From NCBI GenBank assembly GCA_024663395.1, contig JANFAH010000012.1, positions 620,001 to 684,000 of the forward strand: 64,000 bases of DNA, read 5' to 3'. Shown here piece after piece: positions 36,781 to 49,090 of this stretch (positions are counted from its first letter, which is position 1; the number at the start of each line of letters is the position of its first letter). Below the pieces are notes generated by a model. The model was not told the origin of the DNA. It worked only from the letters and a program-made list of their open reading frames with translations, and did not search any database. Position numbers and translations under genes: made by a program. This DNA comes from Pisolithus tinctorius (taxonomy: Eukaryota; Basidiomycota; Agaricomycetes; Boletales; Pisolithaceae).

Positions 36781-36849
36781 TACAAGCTTACGGCACTCCC
36801 GTAAACTTCACGACCATCATCAGTAGGGTGAATTTATCCGGGCAAAGTT

Positions 36850-39800
36850 TTAGACATGCCTGCCAAAATCCATGCTTGCTAAACCACTGATGTAGAGGGA
36901 GTTTGAGAGCTTGTATGCGGAACTTGGGTGTCGGTGTGGTTGGTGTCCCTCGAAATAGTTGCACCTGACCACTTGGCTTGCTCTGCAGCCCGGGCGTCAA
37001 GTAACAACTGATGTTTCGATACGCCTGCTCTAGCATCAAACATGATTCTAGAACGATATATATTCAGCGATTGGTATCGTGGCTGAATTCTAAACGATGT
37101 CACCTACCGCTGCAAGTGAGCTTGATCATCGTCTGGTTCTAGATATGTTACCGAAGTCTCGATGTCACAGGTTTGCTCTAAATCCTGCTGACAGCGGTTA
37201 TGATGACATTCAAGTGTGTGACATGACCTACAGTCATATTTCCTTCCGTTCGAATGTAATCCACAACCTGAACCATGTCAAAAGAGACCTACGGAGACCA
37301 GAGACTTGGTTTACCTTCGGTAATAGTCGGTTCACTTCTGCGCAGATCCCACACCAACAGAGCCACAGGATCTATTGATGAATGGACCATCAGTGTCGAA
37401 AGGGAACAAGTTGATGCATCCTTGCCTTTCCTGTAACATCCTCCCCCAATGCTCGTTGTTCGTCGTCATCCCCTGCCGCATCGAGTTTCGCTTGAAGTAC
37501 CCTTATCTCTTGCACCATGAAAGGAGTGTTGAGTTGGCTGCGCATGATGTTCAGGAAGTGGACTGCTGGATGTCAGTAGATATGGTGCCGACCTTTCATA
37601 TACATTGCGGTTCGCTTGACCTGTCCGTCTGGAGCGGGAAGCATCGAATGGTAGAGAAACGAAACAAGTCGAGGTAATAAAAGCACTCACAAGTGTTCCT
37701 GTTCAAGGTATACGTCGCACAAGGTAGCCTCTACGTGGTGGAGTAGCTTTTTGTGGTTAGAATTAGCACCAACCCTCTCTCATCGGCAGCAAGACTTACG
37801 CTGGCACTCAAGGTTTGCGAGACGGATTCCAACACGGGCTCCACTTTCTGCTTTTCATTACCACCCCGGTGCAGCGCGCCATCCTCTGCACGAAGAGTTT
37901 TGCACCGCTTGCGCAAGAGAGGTAACACAACTTCAAGTCGCGGGCCCTGTGCGGCATTGGATTGTCGCCTACCCTGAAATAGGTGTGCTAGTAAACCATG
38001 CTCTAAAGCAGTAATGTAAATTTACGGGCAAAAATACTTAGTGTGGCGGGCCAACCTTCCGTAGAGCTTACAATAACCTCGCTGGGTGAATCGGTTTCCA
38101 TTATCCAGGGAAGCCTTTCGAAGAATGTTATTTTGCCAACCTACGTTTGACGGCAAATATAAGCTGGACGATGGAATGAAAACAAAAGTACACACGTAAT
38201 TTCTCAGAAGCTGAAGACCAAACATGTCTGAGAAAAATTTGATCGCTTCATCTTTCTTCTGTCTATTCTGTTACCATCGTAGGTGAATGTTTGTGAGTTT
38301 CATATAGTTCTCCCACATACCACGGAGTTGTGACACTGAAAATAATGTGATCAGCGCGGGCAAACGCCAAGTGAGATAAGAGAAAGTACCCTGTTCACAA
38401 GGGCGTAAAAGTGCTCCCTGCACAGCATCGGTAACAGCACACGTAGTGTTCCTGTGGGCTTACCGAATAGTTTCGAATCGTTGCTTTCTATGCCAACAAG
38501 GCGGTTCTCTTTTCCAAACTTGCGGCCTTGCGACAGCATATAGTGGAGTCAAAACCCGTGACACTGCGGAGTGGTTTCCACTGTCTGAGGCTGAGTCTGA
38601 TACTCCAAGTCAAAAGGTGAGCGGAGTACTTGTGGAAAACTCACCGTCCCCCGAGCGCCTTCGCTGGCCATCATCAATTCGTTCTTCGTCATCAACTCTA
38701 TAGAAATCTGAGCATTGTATGACTGATATCACCAATCTTTTGCCTGCAGCACGGGTGGACAGGGCTTTCAGTAGCAACACAAAATCGTCGTTGGCAGGAA
38801 GCGAGAGGCCCTTCGGATCACACAAGACCAGAGGCTTCCGAAAATCATTTTCCACAACGAGACCCTCCCAGTTCTTCACGTGTCTCGTTGACCATCCAAC
38901 GCTAGATATGCGGGAGACTACGGGGCAACAAACTGAGTTCATAGGCTTGATGCCAAGGGTGCGCATATCCTCAAATATATTGCCAGTGCGTGTAAGAGTG
39001 CCGTCGGAATAGTCACCATAATCGCCCAGCTGGTTAAATCAGGCTCGAGACATGCATATGGATGCATGGCACGACTCACCGCAATCCGCTGACCAGAACA
39101 CCTGTCGAACCATGCCTCCCACCCGTCCAGCTGCAACCGATATGAATGATAATCCGTGTCCATAAGCCCTGGCATATCCATATCTAGGCCACTCCGACCG
39201 ATCTATGAATGCGAATGGTAAGGTCTGCATGCACATGGGGGAGAAAGCACCTACAAATGTAGTTGACCATTGGCGCGGCCCATCACAACAACCAGAGCAT
39301 TCCTCGACATCGACCACAACATTGTAATTGTCCTTCTCTTCCCACGTACTGCAAATTATCCTTGCAGCCCAGATTGATCGGGGAAGGTGGGCATGCTTAA
39401 CGAAGAGAGGATGACGCACCCAATAGGGTTTTTGCTTGGGCATACCCTGAACATGTTCTGCACGTACACTCCACATTCGATCATATGCTCTCTTGCCAAA
39501 GTCCTCTTGAGTTGCAGGGCAATCATCATAGACAACGTGCATCCATCCTTGGCCACGATAGCATCCGAGACCAACGGCAAAGCGAGATGTGGCACCATCG
39601 TTGGCATAGACTACAACAATGAGATCGTCGGTGTGAGATGAAAGTGTGGCAGTATCGCCTCTGAACTCGCGTGGGTAGATGCTCTGACGGGTGAATCCAT
39701 GGTACAAGGCATGCTTATCGTCGAGTTTAAACTCTCGGCGCGCTTCATTGGCGTCTTGATGATGAGTAAGATAGAGTGTCTTGAACTCTGGATATGTCTT

Positions 39801-41027
39801 GAGAGTGTCCTCGATGCCAAACGTCCTGTCATAGCTGGATCCAGAAAATACCAAATCGATGGTGGTCAGAGCCCATTCGTTTGTAGTACATGCCAATATA
39901 GCCCTGAAATGAGACGGAGAGTCGCGGGAGGGAATGACGGGCAGGCATACTTGGATACCCGCACTGTTGACAGAGAATGTGTAGAGCTGCTGGCTGAGCG
40001 ACCGAGCGCGCGTCCTCAACCAAGCAGCTCTGCACCAGAGTATTGGGTTGGCCTGGATCATCCTCCGGTTAGGAAACTTGAAGTACCAGGGACGGCCGAC
40101 CTCGATCATACCGAGAAACTCGTCGGGTTTCACCATCTTGCTGTCGCCACACAACTTAAATTCGCTTGGATCCTCAGCCAGGACACTGCCTGTCCGTGGC
40201 TTCTGGGGATACCATGCGAATATGCTTTGGTCGCTTCGTACGCGAATGATTTCCAGTTGTAGCCTCTCGAACGCCTTTTTGCCCTTTCCATACAACATTG
40301 GCATGTTCACTCCGAACAACCCCATCAGCGAATACGCTCGACCTTCCACGCGCGTCGTCTCCCGCCCAGCCGCCCAGGACATGATTTGTGCGACGCAGAG
40401 AGGCGTCGCAGCCAGGCCGTTCCTCAACACCTTGCGTGGAACTCCCGTGATTTCCTCCAACACGGGTGCTAGGCGTTGCTTGTTGCCAATAGTTGCCCAG
40501 TTCTTGTTGAAGAAGTCGACTTTCTTCGGTGCAATGAGCTCCTGGAGTGTCCACCCCCGCATGAACCACACCGGCCAACCGTTGGACCCTGCATAATTGC
40601 TGTCATCCCGTTTAGTAGGGAAGACTGACACGTCGACGTCGTTGAGGTATGCATAGCACACCCCTGCATTTTGGTACCACCGATACATCGAATTGATGGC
40701 TTCCGATAGTTCTGAGCTGCTCCGCTTGTCGATGCAGCAGGTGTCGATCCACAACCACTCGTAGCCGTCCTTCCTAGCTTGCTCGCAACTCTTGATGATC
40801 TTCTGATAGCCGTAACGCTTCTTGACTTTGTCCCTCTTCTGCTCCTCCATCTTCATGAGCCCAGTCATCTCTTCGTAACCGACCTCCGAGCCGTCGTCCC
40901 AGCGATGTGATAGTATCGCATAATTTGTCGTCTCGTCATTACACTCTTTCAGGACCTCACGTTCGGGATCCGTCTGTTGGATGTGCTCTTCCTGGTCGAG
41001 AATATCTTTCACATTTAATAACTTCAT
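36850..41027 (-). CDS. HET-domain gene D
   Basis: Closest to A in exon 1 and in the upstream sequence. Exon 1 is 41027-39255 (591 codons), with YAILSHRWD, WLWIDTCCIDKRSSSELSEA and WFMRGWTLQELIAPK. Exons 2-4 are 39202-39080 (two codons longer than in A and C), 39029-38645 and 38590-38464. Donors are GTAGGT, GTGAGT, GTGAGT and GTAAGC; phases are 0, 0, 1, 2 as in the paralogs. Exon 5 encodes EHFYALVNRVLSLISLGVC, probably a membrane segment. Tail exons lie near 38220-38040, 37930-37730, 37690-37440 and 37100-36850. The ATG at 41027 is chosen because the three extra codons upstream begin with GTG. A MITE (41304-41795) sits in the upstream region and may affect expression. Confidence 0.76.
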
Positions 41028-41303
41028 CTTCCTCACAGGTCAACGCGAGGTTCAACACGACTTCAAAAAGTTGTCACGCGTACTTTCTGTTAGGCGCCTG
41101 AGCCTACAGAGTATTCTTCCACGTGGTGGGCTGCGAGTGTAGGGTGAAAGGCAAACAGAGGACCAATGCTGGTTGCTGATCACAGGTCTTTGGGGAGGAA
41201 CACAAGTGTGTTGGGTGAGTGCCAGTTGCGGGGTTATATATTCAGCAACCACGTGGAACAGACTGACATGCGCTCCATGCGTGGACGTTGGTATTATTCA
41301 TTA

Positions 41304-41795
41304 CACCACAGATTGTCTGAGATTTTGGGCTGCTTTTAATGATGAACAGAATGTGAATGCTATACTTGAAATGTAGTTTATCATTTGATGAATGACCAGA
41401 TTTCAAGCATAAACCCACCCTTATATGTGATCCTAAACATTATGTATTGCCTCCACATTTAGTCCAACATTTAGACTTGGACGAAATGTTACTAATCCCT
41501 CTGTAGAGCAATTTTCACACGACATGCTCCCAGAGCAATTTTCACATGTATGCCCCCTACCAATTTAGGGCATATGCTGTGTGAAAATCGCTCTACAGAG
41601 GGGTTAGCAACATTTCGTCCATGTCTAAATGTTGGACTAAATGCAAAGTCAATACATAAAGCTTAGGTTCACATATAAGGTTGTGTTTATACTTGAAATC
41701 TGGTCATTCATCAAATGATAAACTACATTTCATGTATAGCATTCACATTCTATTCATCATTAAAAGTTGCACAAAATCTCAGAGAATCTGTTGTG
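41304..41795. mobile_element. 492-bp MITE with long inverted arms, PIF/Harbinger-like
   Basis: The two halves are imperfect inverted repeats over about 230 bp (CAC-ACAGATT-CTGAGATTTTG at both ends), around a short centre near 41540-41580. The element is flanked by TTA on both sides (41301-41303 and 41796-41798). Comparison with the upstream region of HET A (around 21915) shows the insertion point. TTA duplication and no coding capacity fit a PIF/Harbinger-type MITE; other families with 3-bp duplications cannot be excluded. Confidence 0.8.
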
Positions 41796-41879
41796 TTATT
41801 CGGTCTTCGAGAGCTCACCAAGAACATGAAGCGATAAGACCATTCAGAGTATACTTGATGGATGCGTGGTGTGTACAGG

Positions 41880-42193
41880 GACTGACGTAACAGCAATTAG
41901 GTACGAGTGGGGTTGTGTGCGAGGACGGCTGGCTTAGTACTCAGTATGCTCAGGCAGGACTGCGGGTCGACGAGGTGACATTCTCGTCTCATGGGAATTC
42001 TCTCCCTTGCGGTAGCTACCTTATATCTACATCGTACATTTGATATCTCGTCTGTTGGGGCGCGTCCGCCCTTGCTCCTGCCTTTGTATTTTCATTTTGC
42101 TTGCCCCCTTCTTGGGGTTATGACATACATCCCGTGCTCTCTACGCGTCATTGCTTCCTTATTTGGGTGTGACGGCGGGTTGGTATTCCTACA
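41880..42193 (-). mobile_element. Putative 3' LTR of the Copia element
   Basis: On the - strand the pol stop (42203-42201) is followed by a purine tract (TTGAGGGGGAA) and then TGTAGGAATACC from 42193, as expected for PPT plus LTR start. The far end is uncertain; a TGTACA or similar lies near 41875. The 5' LTR is outside the window, so the boundary cannot be confirmed here. Confidence 0.5.
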
Positions 42194-42200
42194 TTCCCCC

Positions 42201-43592
42201 TCAAGCTGGGGTCATGCCCAAGGCCTCTCTGTTATGTTCGTGTTTTGGTCTGGTTAACGCCTTAGTGAAAATATCGGCCATCATTTCGACCGTAGGGCAG
42301 TATCTTAAGTTAATTATTTCTCTCTTCGCGCAGTCACGAATAAAGTGGTGTTTAGTGTTGAAGTGTTTTGATTGTTGGTGGTACTGCGCGTTTTTCGCAA
42401 TTGCTAGCGCTGATTGATTGTCGCCGTAGAGTGTTGTAGCCTCTAATTGCGGGTGATCTAACTCACTTAGTAGGCTTCATAGCCATATAATTTCACGCGT
42501 TGCATTCGCCATTGATATGTATTCGGCTTCTGCCATGGAGAGGGCCACATGATTCTGTTTCTTTGAGTACCACATGACCGTGCCTTGGTTGAAGGTGGAT
42601 ATATATCCTGAGATTGATATCTGATCGTTGTCGTTGGCGAAGTCGGCGTCTGAATACATAATTAATTTATTGTGTTCGGGATGAGTTGGGTCAGCCTTAT
42701 AGGCAATCCCATAGCTTTTAGTTCCCGCTAGGTATCTTAATATTCTTTTTGCTGCTGTCCAATGGGACAGGTCGGGATTTGCTGTAAAGGATGCGAGTCT
42801 ATTGACCGCATACGTTATGTCGGGCCTCGTGGCCACAGACCATCGGCTTCGCCCGACTCCACTCTGACCCATGTGTATACATAAGAAAAACCTCGGCCGT
42901 GATCGAGATCATTACAGTATGGGTGGATGACCTAGTACTTGTCACCAACACCGCCGAACTTATGACTAAGCTAAAAATACAACTACAAAATATGTTCGAG
43001 GTAACAGACCTCAGAGACCCAAGTAAACTAGTTGGGATTGAGATCACACGAAATCGCACCAGTGGAACAATCACCCTCAGCCAGACACGCTACATAGAGG
43101 GACTATTACAAAAATATGGAATGACCGGCGCAAATCCAGTCAAAACTCCACTTGATCCAGGCATGCAACTAAACCCATGTGACACCGAGACCAAAAATAT
43201 ACCTAGCAGCAACTACGCGACACTCATAGGGCACCTAATGTATGCATCAGTAGCTGGCCGTTTAGCTCTTCGTTCCACTCTTGTCCGGACTGCTTTAGTC
43301 CATATAGTGTCTTAATTAGTTTACATAGGCGTCCAGTTTCGTTGTCGAAGCCTTTGGGCTGCTCCATGTATATTTCTTCTTTTAGTTTACCATTTAAGTA
43401 TGCGCCCTTCACATCCATTTGTTGGATTTCCCAGTTTTGGGCGTTGGCTAATGATAAGATAAGGCATATTGTTTCTAATCTAACGACCAGGGAATAGGTG
43501 TCATTGTAATCCATTCCCGGGACCTGGGAGTACCCCCTGGCGACTAATCTCGCTTTGTATTTTTGGAGTACCCCGTCCTTATCGTATTTTCG
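42201..43592 (-). pseudogene. Copia pol, 3' half (RT and RNase H), partly inverted
   Basis: The - strand frame reads the middle of a Copia reverse transcriptase ([53 protein letters not shown]) and then RNase H (ATRPDITYAVNRLASFTAN, KLIMYSDADFAND, QNHVALSMAEAEYISM, LYGDNQSALAIAK), ending at 42201. Between them, 42836-43255 lies in the opposite orientation and carries the catalytic motif VWVDDLVLV. A TGA at 42479-42477 replaces an expected Arg codon. The 5' half lies at 62279-64000, beyond the fold-back insertion. The element is therefore dead. Confidence 0.85.
42836..43255 (+). other. Inverted RT segment inside Copia
   Basis: About 420 bp of the pol frame (from TIGFARLHSDPCVYIRK through VWVDDLVLV to [10 protein letters not shown]) reads on the + strand, while both neighbours read on the - strand. 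Both junctions lie at GGCC (GTGGCCACAGACC on the left, GTAGCTGGCCGT on the right). Turning the segment round would put the protein blocks in the usual Copia order. Confidence 0.85.
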
Positions 43593-43598
43593 GGTGAA

Positions 43599-43700
43599 TC
43601 ACATAGTGTAGTCACACTTAGTCACAACACATGGGCAGCCTGTGCACCAAAACACCAACACTTATATAGACCCCGAGACGGGCCCGCCTAAATAGATTAG
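43599..43700 (-). promoter_or_regulatory. Left terminal module, TATA facing outward
   Basis: In reverse orientation this is the same block as 7600-7698 and 62180-62278: GACCCCGAGACGGGCC next to CTTATATAGACCCC, then CACAACACATGGGC and the terminus. The TATATAAG box points out of the element toward the Copia RT. Confidence 0.55.
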
Positions 43701-45360
43701 CCAGTACACATGGACAGGCCTGAGGGACTAAAGTGTGAGCAACATATGTACAGGCCCGTAAGTGCATTACCACAACATATGGGAGGGCCCGTGGTGGGTA
43801 AGGATGTTGAAACATTTAGACGGGCCCGTGACCAATTAAGAATACTGAGCTGCTATAAGATGTGGGCGGGCCTGTCCTGGTAGGTTACACCCCTGTCACA
43901 ACATCAAGGCGGGCCTGCCTATCATAACATGGAGAGGGTCACAACATAAGGACGGGCCTGGGAGGAATATCATTTATGGTGTTGCAACATATAAATGGGC
44001 CCGTTCATCATAAGCCATACCCCTGTCACAACATATGGACAGGCCTGTCAATAGCAAGATGTACCGCTGTTGAAACATAAAGACGGGCCCGTCATTAATA
44101 TCATTTAATAGAGTCACAACATAAGGGCGGGCCCTTCAGTAGTATTATTTATATTGTTGCAACATATGGACGGGCCTGTCCACAGTAAGATGTACCTCTG
44201 ATGAAACATAAAGACGGGCCCTTCAGTAGTATTATTTATATTGTGACAACATATGGGTGGGCCTGGCCCCAGTAAGATGTACCCTGTCAAAACATAAAGA
44301 CGGGCCCGTCATTAATATCATTTAATAGAGTCACAACATATGGGTGGGCCTGGCCCCAGTAAGATGTACCCTGTCAAAACATAAAGACGGGCCCGTCATT
44401 AATATCATTTAATAGAGTCACAACATATGGGTGGGCCTGGCCCCAGTAAGATGTACCCTGTCAAAACATAAAGACGGGCCCATCATTAATATCATTTAAT
44501 AGAGTCACAACATAAGGGCGGGCCCTTCAGTAGTATTATTTATATTGTTGCAACATATGGACGGGCCTGTCCACAGTAAGATGTACCTCTGATGAAACAT
44601 AAAGACGGGCCCTTCAGTAGTATTATTTATATTGTCACAACATATGGGCGGGCCTGGCCCCAGTAAGATGTACCCTGTCAAAACATAAAGACGGGCCCGT
44701 CATTAATATCATTTAATAGAGTCACAACATATGGGTGGGCCTGGCCCCAGTAAGATGTACCCTGTCAAAACATAAAGACGGGCCCGTCATTAATATCATT
44801 TAATAGAGTCACAACATAAGGGCAGGCCCTTCAGTAGTATTATTTATATTGTTGCAACATATGGATGGGCCTGTCCACAGTAAGATGTACCTCTGATGAA
44901 ACATAAAGACGGGCCCTTCAGTAGTATTATTTATATTGTCACAACATATGGGTGGGCCTGGCCCCAGTAAGATGTACCCTGTCAAAACATAAAGACGGGC
45001 CCGTCACTAGTATCATTGAATAGAGTCACAACATATGGACGGGCCTGTCCACAGTAAGATGTACCTCTGACGAAACATGAAGACGGGCCCATCAGTAATC
45101 TCATGTATAGCATCACGACATATGGACAGGCCCTTCAGTAGTATAATTTATATTGTCACAACATATGGACAGGCCCGTCCACAGTAAGATGTACCTCGGA
45201 TGAAACATAAAGACGGGCCCATCAGTAATCTCATGTATAGCATCACAACATATGGACGGGCCCTTCAGTAGTATTATTTATATTATCACAGCATATGGGC
45301 AGGCCCAGCCCCAGTAAGATGTACCCTGTTGAAACATAAAGACGGGCCCGTCACTAATGG
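43700..45360. repeat. Left-arm ~87-bp GGGCCC repeat array
   Basis: Tandem units of 87 bp (for example CGGGCCCGTC at 44301 and 44388), each with two half-units around GGGCC and ATGTTGTGAC-like cores in reverse orientation. Three nearly identical copies in a row at 44280-44480 suggest recent expansion. It is about 390 bp longer than the matching array on the right arm. Confidence 0.9.
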
Positions 45361-47092
45361 ATGTGGTATCCCTGGCACCCACTGAACAGCGGCTTTCAAT
45401 GGACACCATGCTGGCATGAATTGGAGATGATTTGAGTGACCCAGATCTCACAAGCTGCAGTCTGGATGTATTTGGCATTAATTGGACTATTGCCAGCCAT
45501 CCGCCCATCCACATTGAGCGGATGTGGCATCCCCAGCACCCCCTCAATATTGGCTTGCCATGGACACCATTCTGGCATGGATTGGAGCTAATTTGAGTGA
45601 CCCAGACCTCACAAGCTGCACCCTTGGGGTATTTAGCATTAATCAGACTATTGCCAGCCATCTGCCCATCCTTCCGCCCATCTGTATTAGGCGGATGAGG
45701 TATCCTCAGCACCCGCTCGACAGCGGCTTTCCATGGACACCATTCTGGCATGAATCGGAGCTGATTTGGGCATCTCAGACCTGTCCCAGACCTGACAAGC
45801 TGCACCCGGGATGTATGTCCCATTAATTAGACTATTTCCAGCCTTCCGCCCATCTGTATTGAGCGGATGAGGTATCCTTGGCACCTGCTCAACAGTGGCT
45901 TTGCATGGACACCAGTCTGGCATGAATTGGAGCTGATTTGAGTGACCCAGATCTCACAAGCTGCACCCTTGGTGTATTTGGCATTAATCACACTATTGCC
46001 AGCCATCCGCTCATCTGTATTGAGCGGATGTGGTATCCCCAGCACCCGCTGAACAGCAGCTTTCCATGGACACCATTCTGGCATGAATCGGAGCTGATTT
46101 GAGTGACCCAGACCTCACAAGCTGCACCCGGGATGTATGTCCCATTAATTAGACTATTGCCAGCCTTCCGCCCATCTGTATTGAGCGGATGAGGTATCCG
46201 CAGCACCCGCTCAACAGCGGCTTTCCATGGACACCAGTCTGGCATGAATTGGAGCTGATTTGAGTGACCCAGACCTCACACGCTGCACCCTGGATGTATG
46301 TCCCATTAATTAGACTATTGCCAGCCTTCCGCCCATCTGTATTGAGCGGATGAGGTATCCGCAGCACCCGCTCAACAGCGGCTTTCCATGGACACCAGTC
46401 TGGCATGAATTGGAGCTGATTTGAGTGACCCAGACCTCACACGCTGCACCCTGGATGTATGTCCCATTAATTAGACTATTGCCAGCCTTCCACCCATCTG
46501 TATTGAGCAGATGAGGTATCCACAGCACCCGCTCAACAGCGGCTTTCCATGGACACCAGTCTGGCATGAATCGGAGCTGATTTGAGTGACCCAGACCTCA
46601 CAAGCTGCACCCTGGATGTATGTCCCATTAATTAGGCTATTGCCAGCCTTCTGCCCATCTGTATTGAGCGGATGAGGTATCCTCAGCACCTGCTCAACAG
46701 CGGCTTTCCATGGACACCAGTCGGGCATGAATCAGAGCTGATTTGAGTGACCCAGACCTCACACACTGCACCCTGGATGTATTTCCCATTAATTAGACTA
46801 TTGCCAGCCTTCCACCCATCTGTATTGAGCGGATGAGGTATCCTCAGCACCCGCTCAACAGCGGCTTTCCATGGAAACCATTCTGGCATGAATCAGAGCT
46901 GATTTGAGCGACCCAGATCTCACAAGCTGCACCCTTGGTGTATTTGGCATTAATCACACTATTGCCAGCCTTCCGCCCATCTGTATTGAGCGGATGTGGT
47001 ATCCCCAGCACCCGCTGAACAGCAGCTTTCCATGGACACCATTCCCACATGAATTGCAGCTGATATCCATGACCCAGATCATATCTGCCCAC
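45361..47092. repeat. Left-arm 161-bp satellite, ~10.8 copies
   Basis: A unit of exactly 161 bp (for example CCCATTAATTAGAC at 46141, 46302 and 46463) repeats through this stretch with a few substitutions per copy. Each unit contains CTCATCCGCTCAATACAGAT on the - strand. Apparent 85-residue overlapping frames are by-products of the repeat and are not genes. Confidence 0.92.
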
Positions 47093-47972
47093 CCCCCCTC
47101 ATGCCCTTTGGAGTTTCTCCCCACAAATCCCCACAGTTTATTTTCATCACTCCTCTGAATTTTATGGAATTACATAAGCCACAAAAAGCGCAGCCACTAC
47201 TCCCAGAAACATGTCCTCATTTGGCATGTGCCTGATATCCAACATTCCCACACACTGCCCTCATTGTCCCCAGCCTCCCCTTTCTTTCTGGGCTCTGTCC
47301 CTTCACTGTAGGCATTGTATAAGATAGTTACATGTACTATAAGTCCATTAGACCATCAATGAATGCTTTTCTGCCCATCCTAATGGGCCTAAATAATTCC
47401 AATGTCTGATTGGGGCAAAACCAGAAAAAGCAATTGCTTTTTTGATATATTGGTCATATCTATCTATTTATTGTGTCCCCTTGAAGGGGCCATGTGTCCC
47501 TACAACATATCACAAGTTGATAGGCTGGGATGGCGTGCTTCAAGTGTAGTAAAACTGGCAATTATCTTAGGGGCTCAAACAAAAAAGTGTTCGCATTTTT
47601 GATATATTTGACATGGGCACTTGAAAAAGGAACTAGCTTTGAGGATGGTTCTGTACCTACAACATATCAATGGCTCATTATGTGGGGCAGACACCTTGAG
47701 GTGTTGTGCCATGATCTCTTCCTGCTGGTATTTAGGGGTTTCATCATGTGCTAGGCTGTTTACTGCTATTCTGACTATCTAGGCAGCACTGTAATACTGA
47801 TTGGCAGTCACCACAACATTCCCAAGCTCATCCCTTCAGGGGAGAGCACTGGGGAACTGAAACAATCCTCCAGAGAGCGTGGGAAAAGGTGCAAAAAATT
47901 ACGGAGACTTTCAAAACATATCAAAAACATGAAATTGCTCACCCCACACAAGGTATGACATCCAATGGATTG
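47093..47972. repeat. Left-arm unique segment
   Basis: 880 bp of single-copy sequence within the arm, present again as an exact mirror at 48211-49090. Short frames (60-74 codons) exist but have no domain, and each is present twice, in opposite orientation. Confidence 0.85.
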
Positions 47973-48210
47973 CAGTGCTGAGATTTTGTTCATATGATAG
48001 GACCTCCTGGGACTATATTAGACCCACTTGAGTATAACACAACTCAGAACTTCAGACTTGGTGTTAGTCTCCTACACCTTGAGTAGTCAAATGTATCCAT
48101 TGAATGACAGGTCCTAGTTTATCAATTTTTGCATCTTTGGGTTTGAATGACTGATGAATATAATATGTTACATGTATAAATATCCCATTACCAAGGGACA
48201 CTCAGTACTA
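47973..48210. other. Loop of the fold-back element
   Basis: 238 bp between the arms, with no inverted symmetry beyond about 10 bp of decaying similarity at each edge (CAGTGCTGAG against TAGTACTGAG). It is AT-rich, with a TATAAATA near 48175. No coding sense. Confidence 0.85.
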
Positions 48211-49090
48211 CAATCCATTGGATGTCATACCTTGTGTGGGGTGAGCAATTTCATGTTTTTGATATGTTTTGAAAGTCTCCGTAATTTTTTGCACCTTTTC
48301 CCACGCTCTCTGGAGGATTGTTTCAGTTCCCCAGTGCTCTCCCCTGAAGGGATGAGCTTGGGAATGTTGTGGTGACTGCCAATCAGTATTACAGTGCTGC
48401 CTAGATAGTCAGAATAGCAGTAAACAGCCTAGCACATGATGAAACCCCTAAATACCAGCAGGAAGAGATCATGGCACAACACCTCAAGGTGTCTGCCCCA
48501 CATAATGAGCCATTGATATGTTGTAGGTACAGAACCATCCTCAAAGCTAGTTCCTTTTTCAAGTGCCCATGTCAAATATATCAAAAATGCGAACACTTTT
48601 TTGTTTGAGCCCCTAAGATAATTGCCAGTTTTACTACACTTGAAGCACGCCATCCCAGCCTATCAACTTGTGATATGTTGTAGGGACACATGGCCCCTTC
48701 AAGGGGACACAATAAATAGATAGATATGACCAATATATCAAAAAAGCAATTGCTTTTTCTGGTTTTGCCCCAATCAGACATTGGAATTATTTAGGCCCAT
48801 TAGGATGGGCAGAAAAGCATTCATTGATGGTCTAATGGACTTATAGTACATGTAACTATCTTATACAATGCCTACAGTGAAGGGACAGAGCCCAGAAAGA
48901 AAGGGGAGGCTGGGGACAATGAGGGCAGTGTGTGGGAATGTTGGATATCAGGCACATGCCAAATGAGGACATGTTTCTGGGAGTAGTGGCTGCGCTTTTT
49001 GTGGCTTATGTAATTCCATAAAATTCAGAGGAGTGATGAAAATAAACTGTGGGGATTTGTGGGGAGAAACTCCAAAGGGCATGAGGGGGG
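48211..49090. repeat. Right-arm unique segment
   Basis: Mirror copy of 47093-47972; all frames found in one are found reversed in the other. I noticed no mismatch in the parts compared. Confidence 0.85.
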
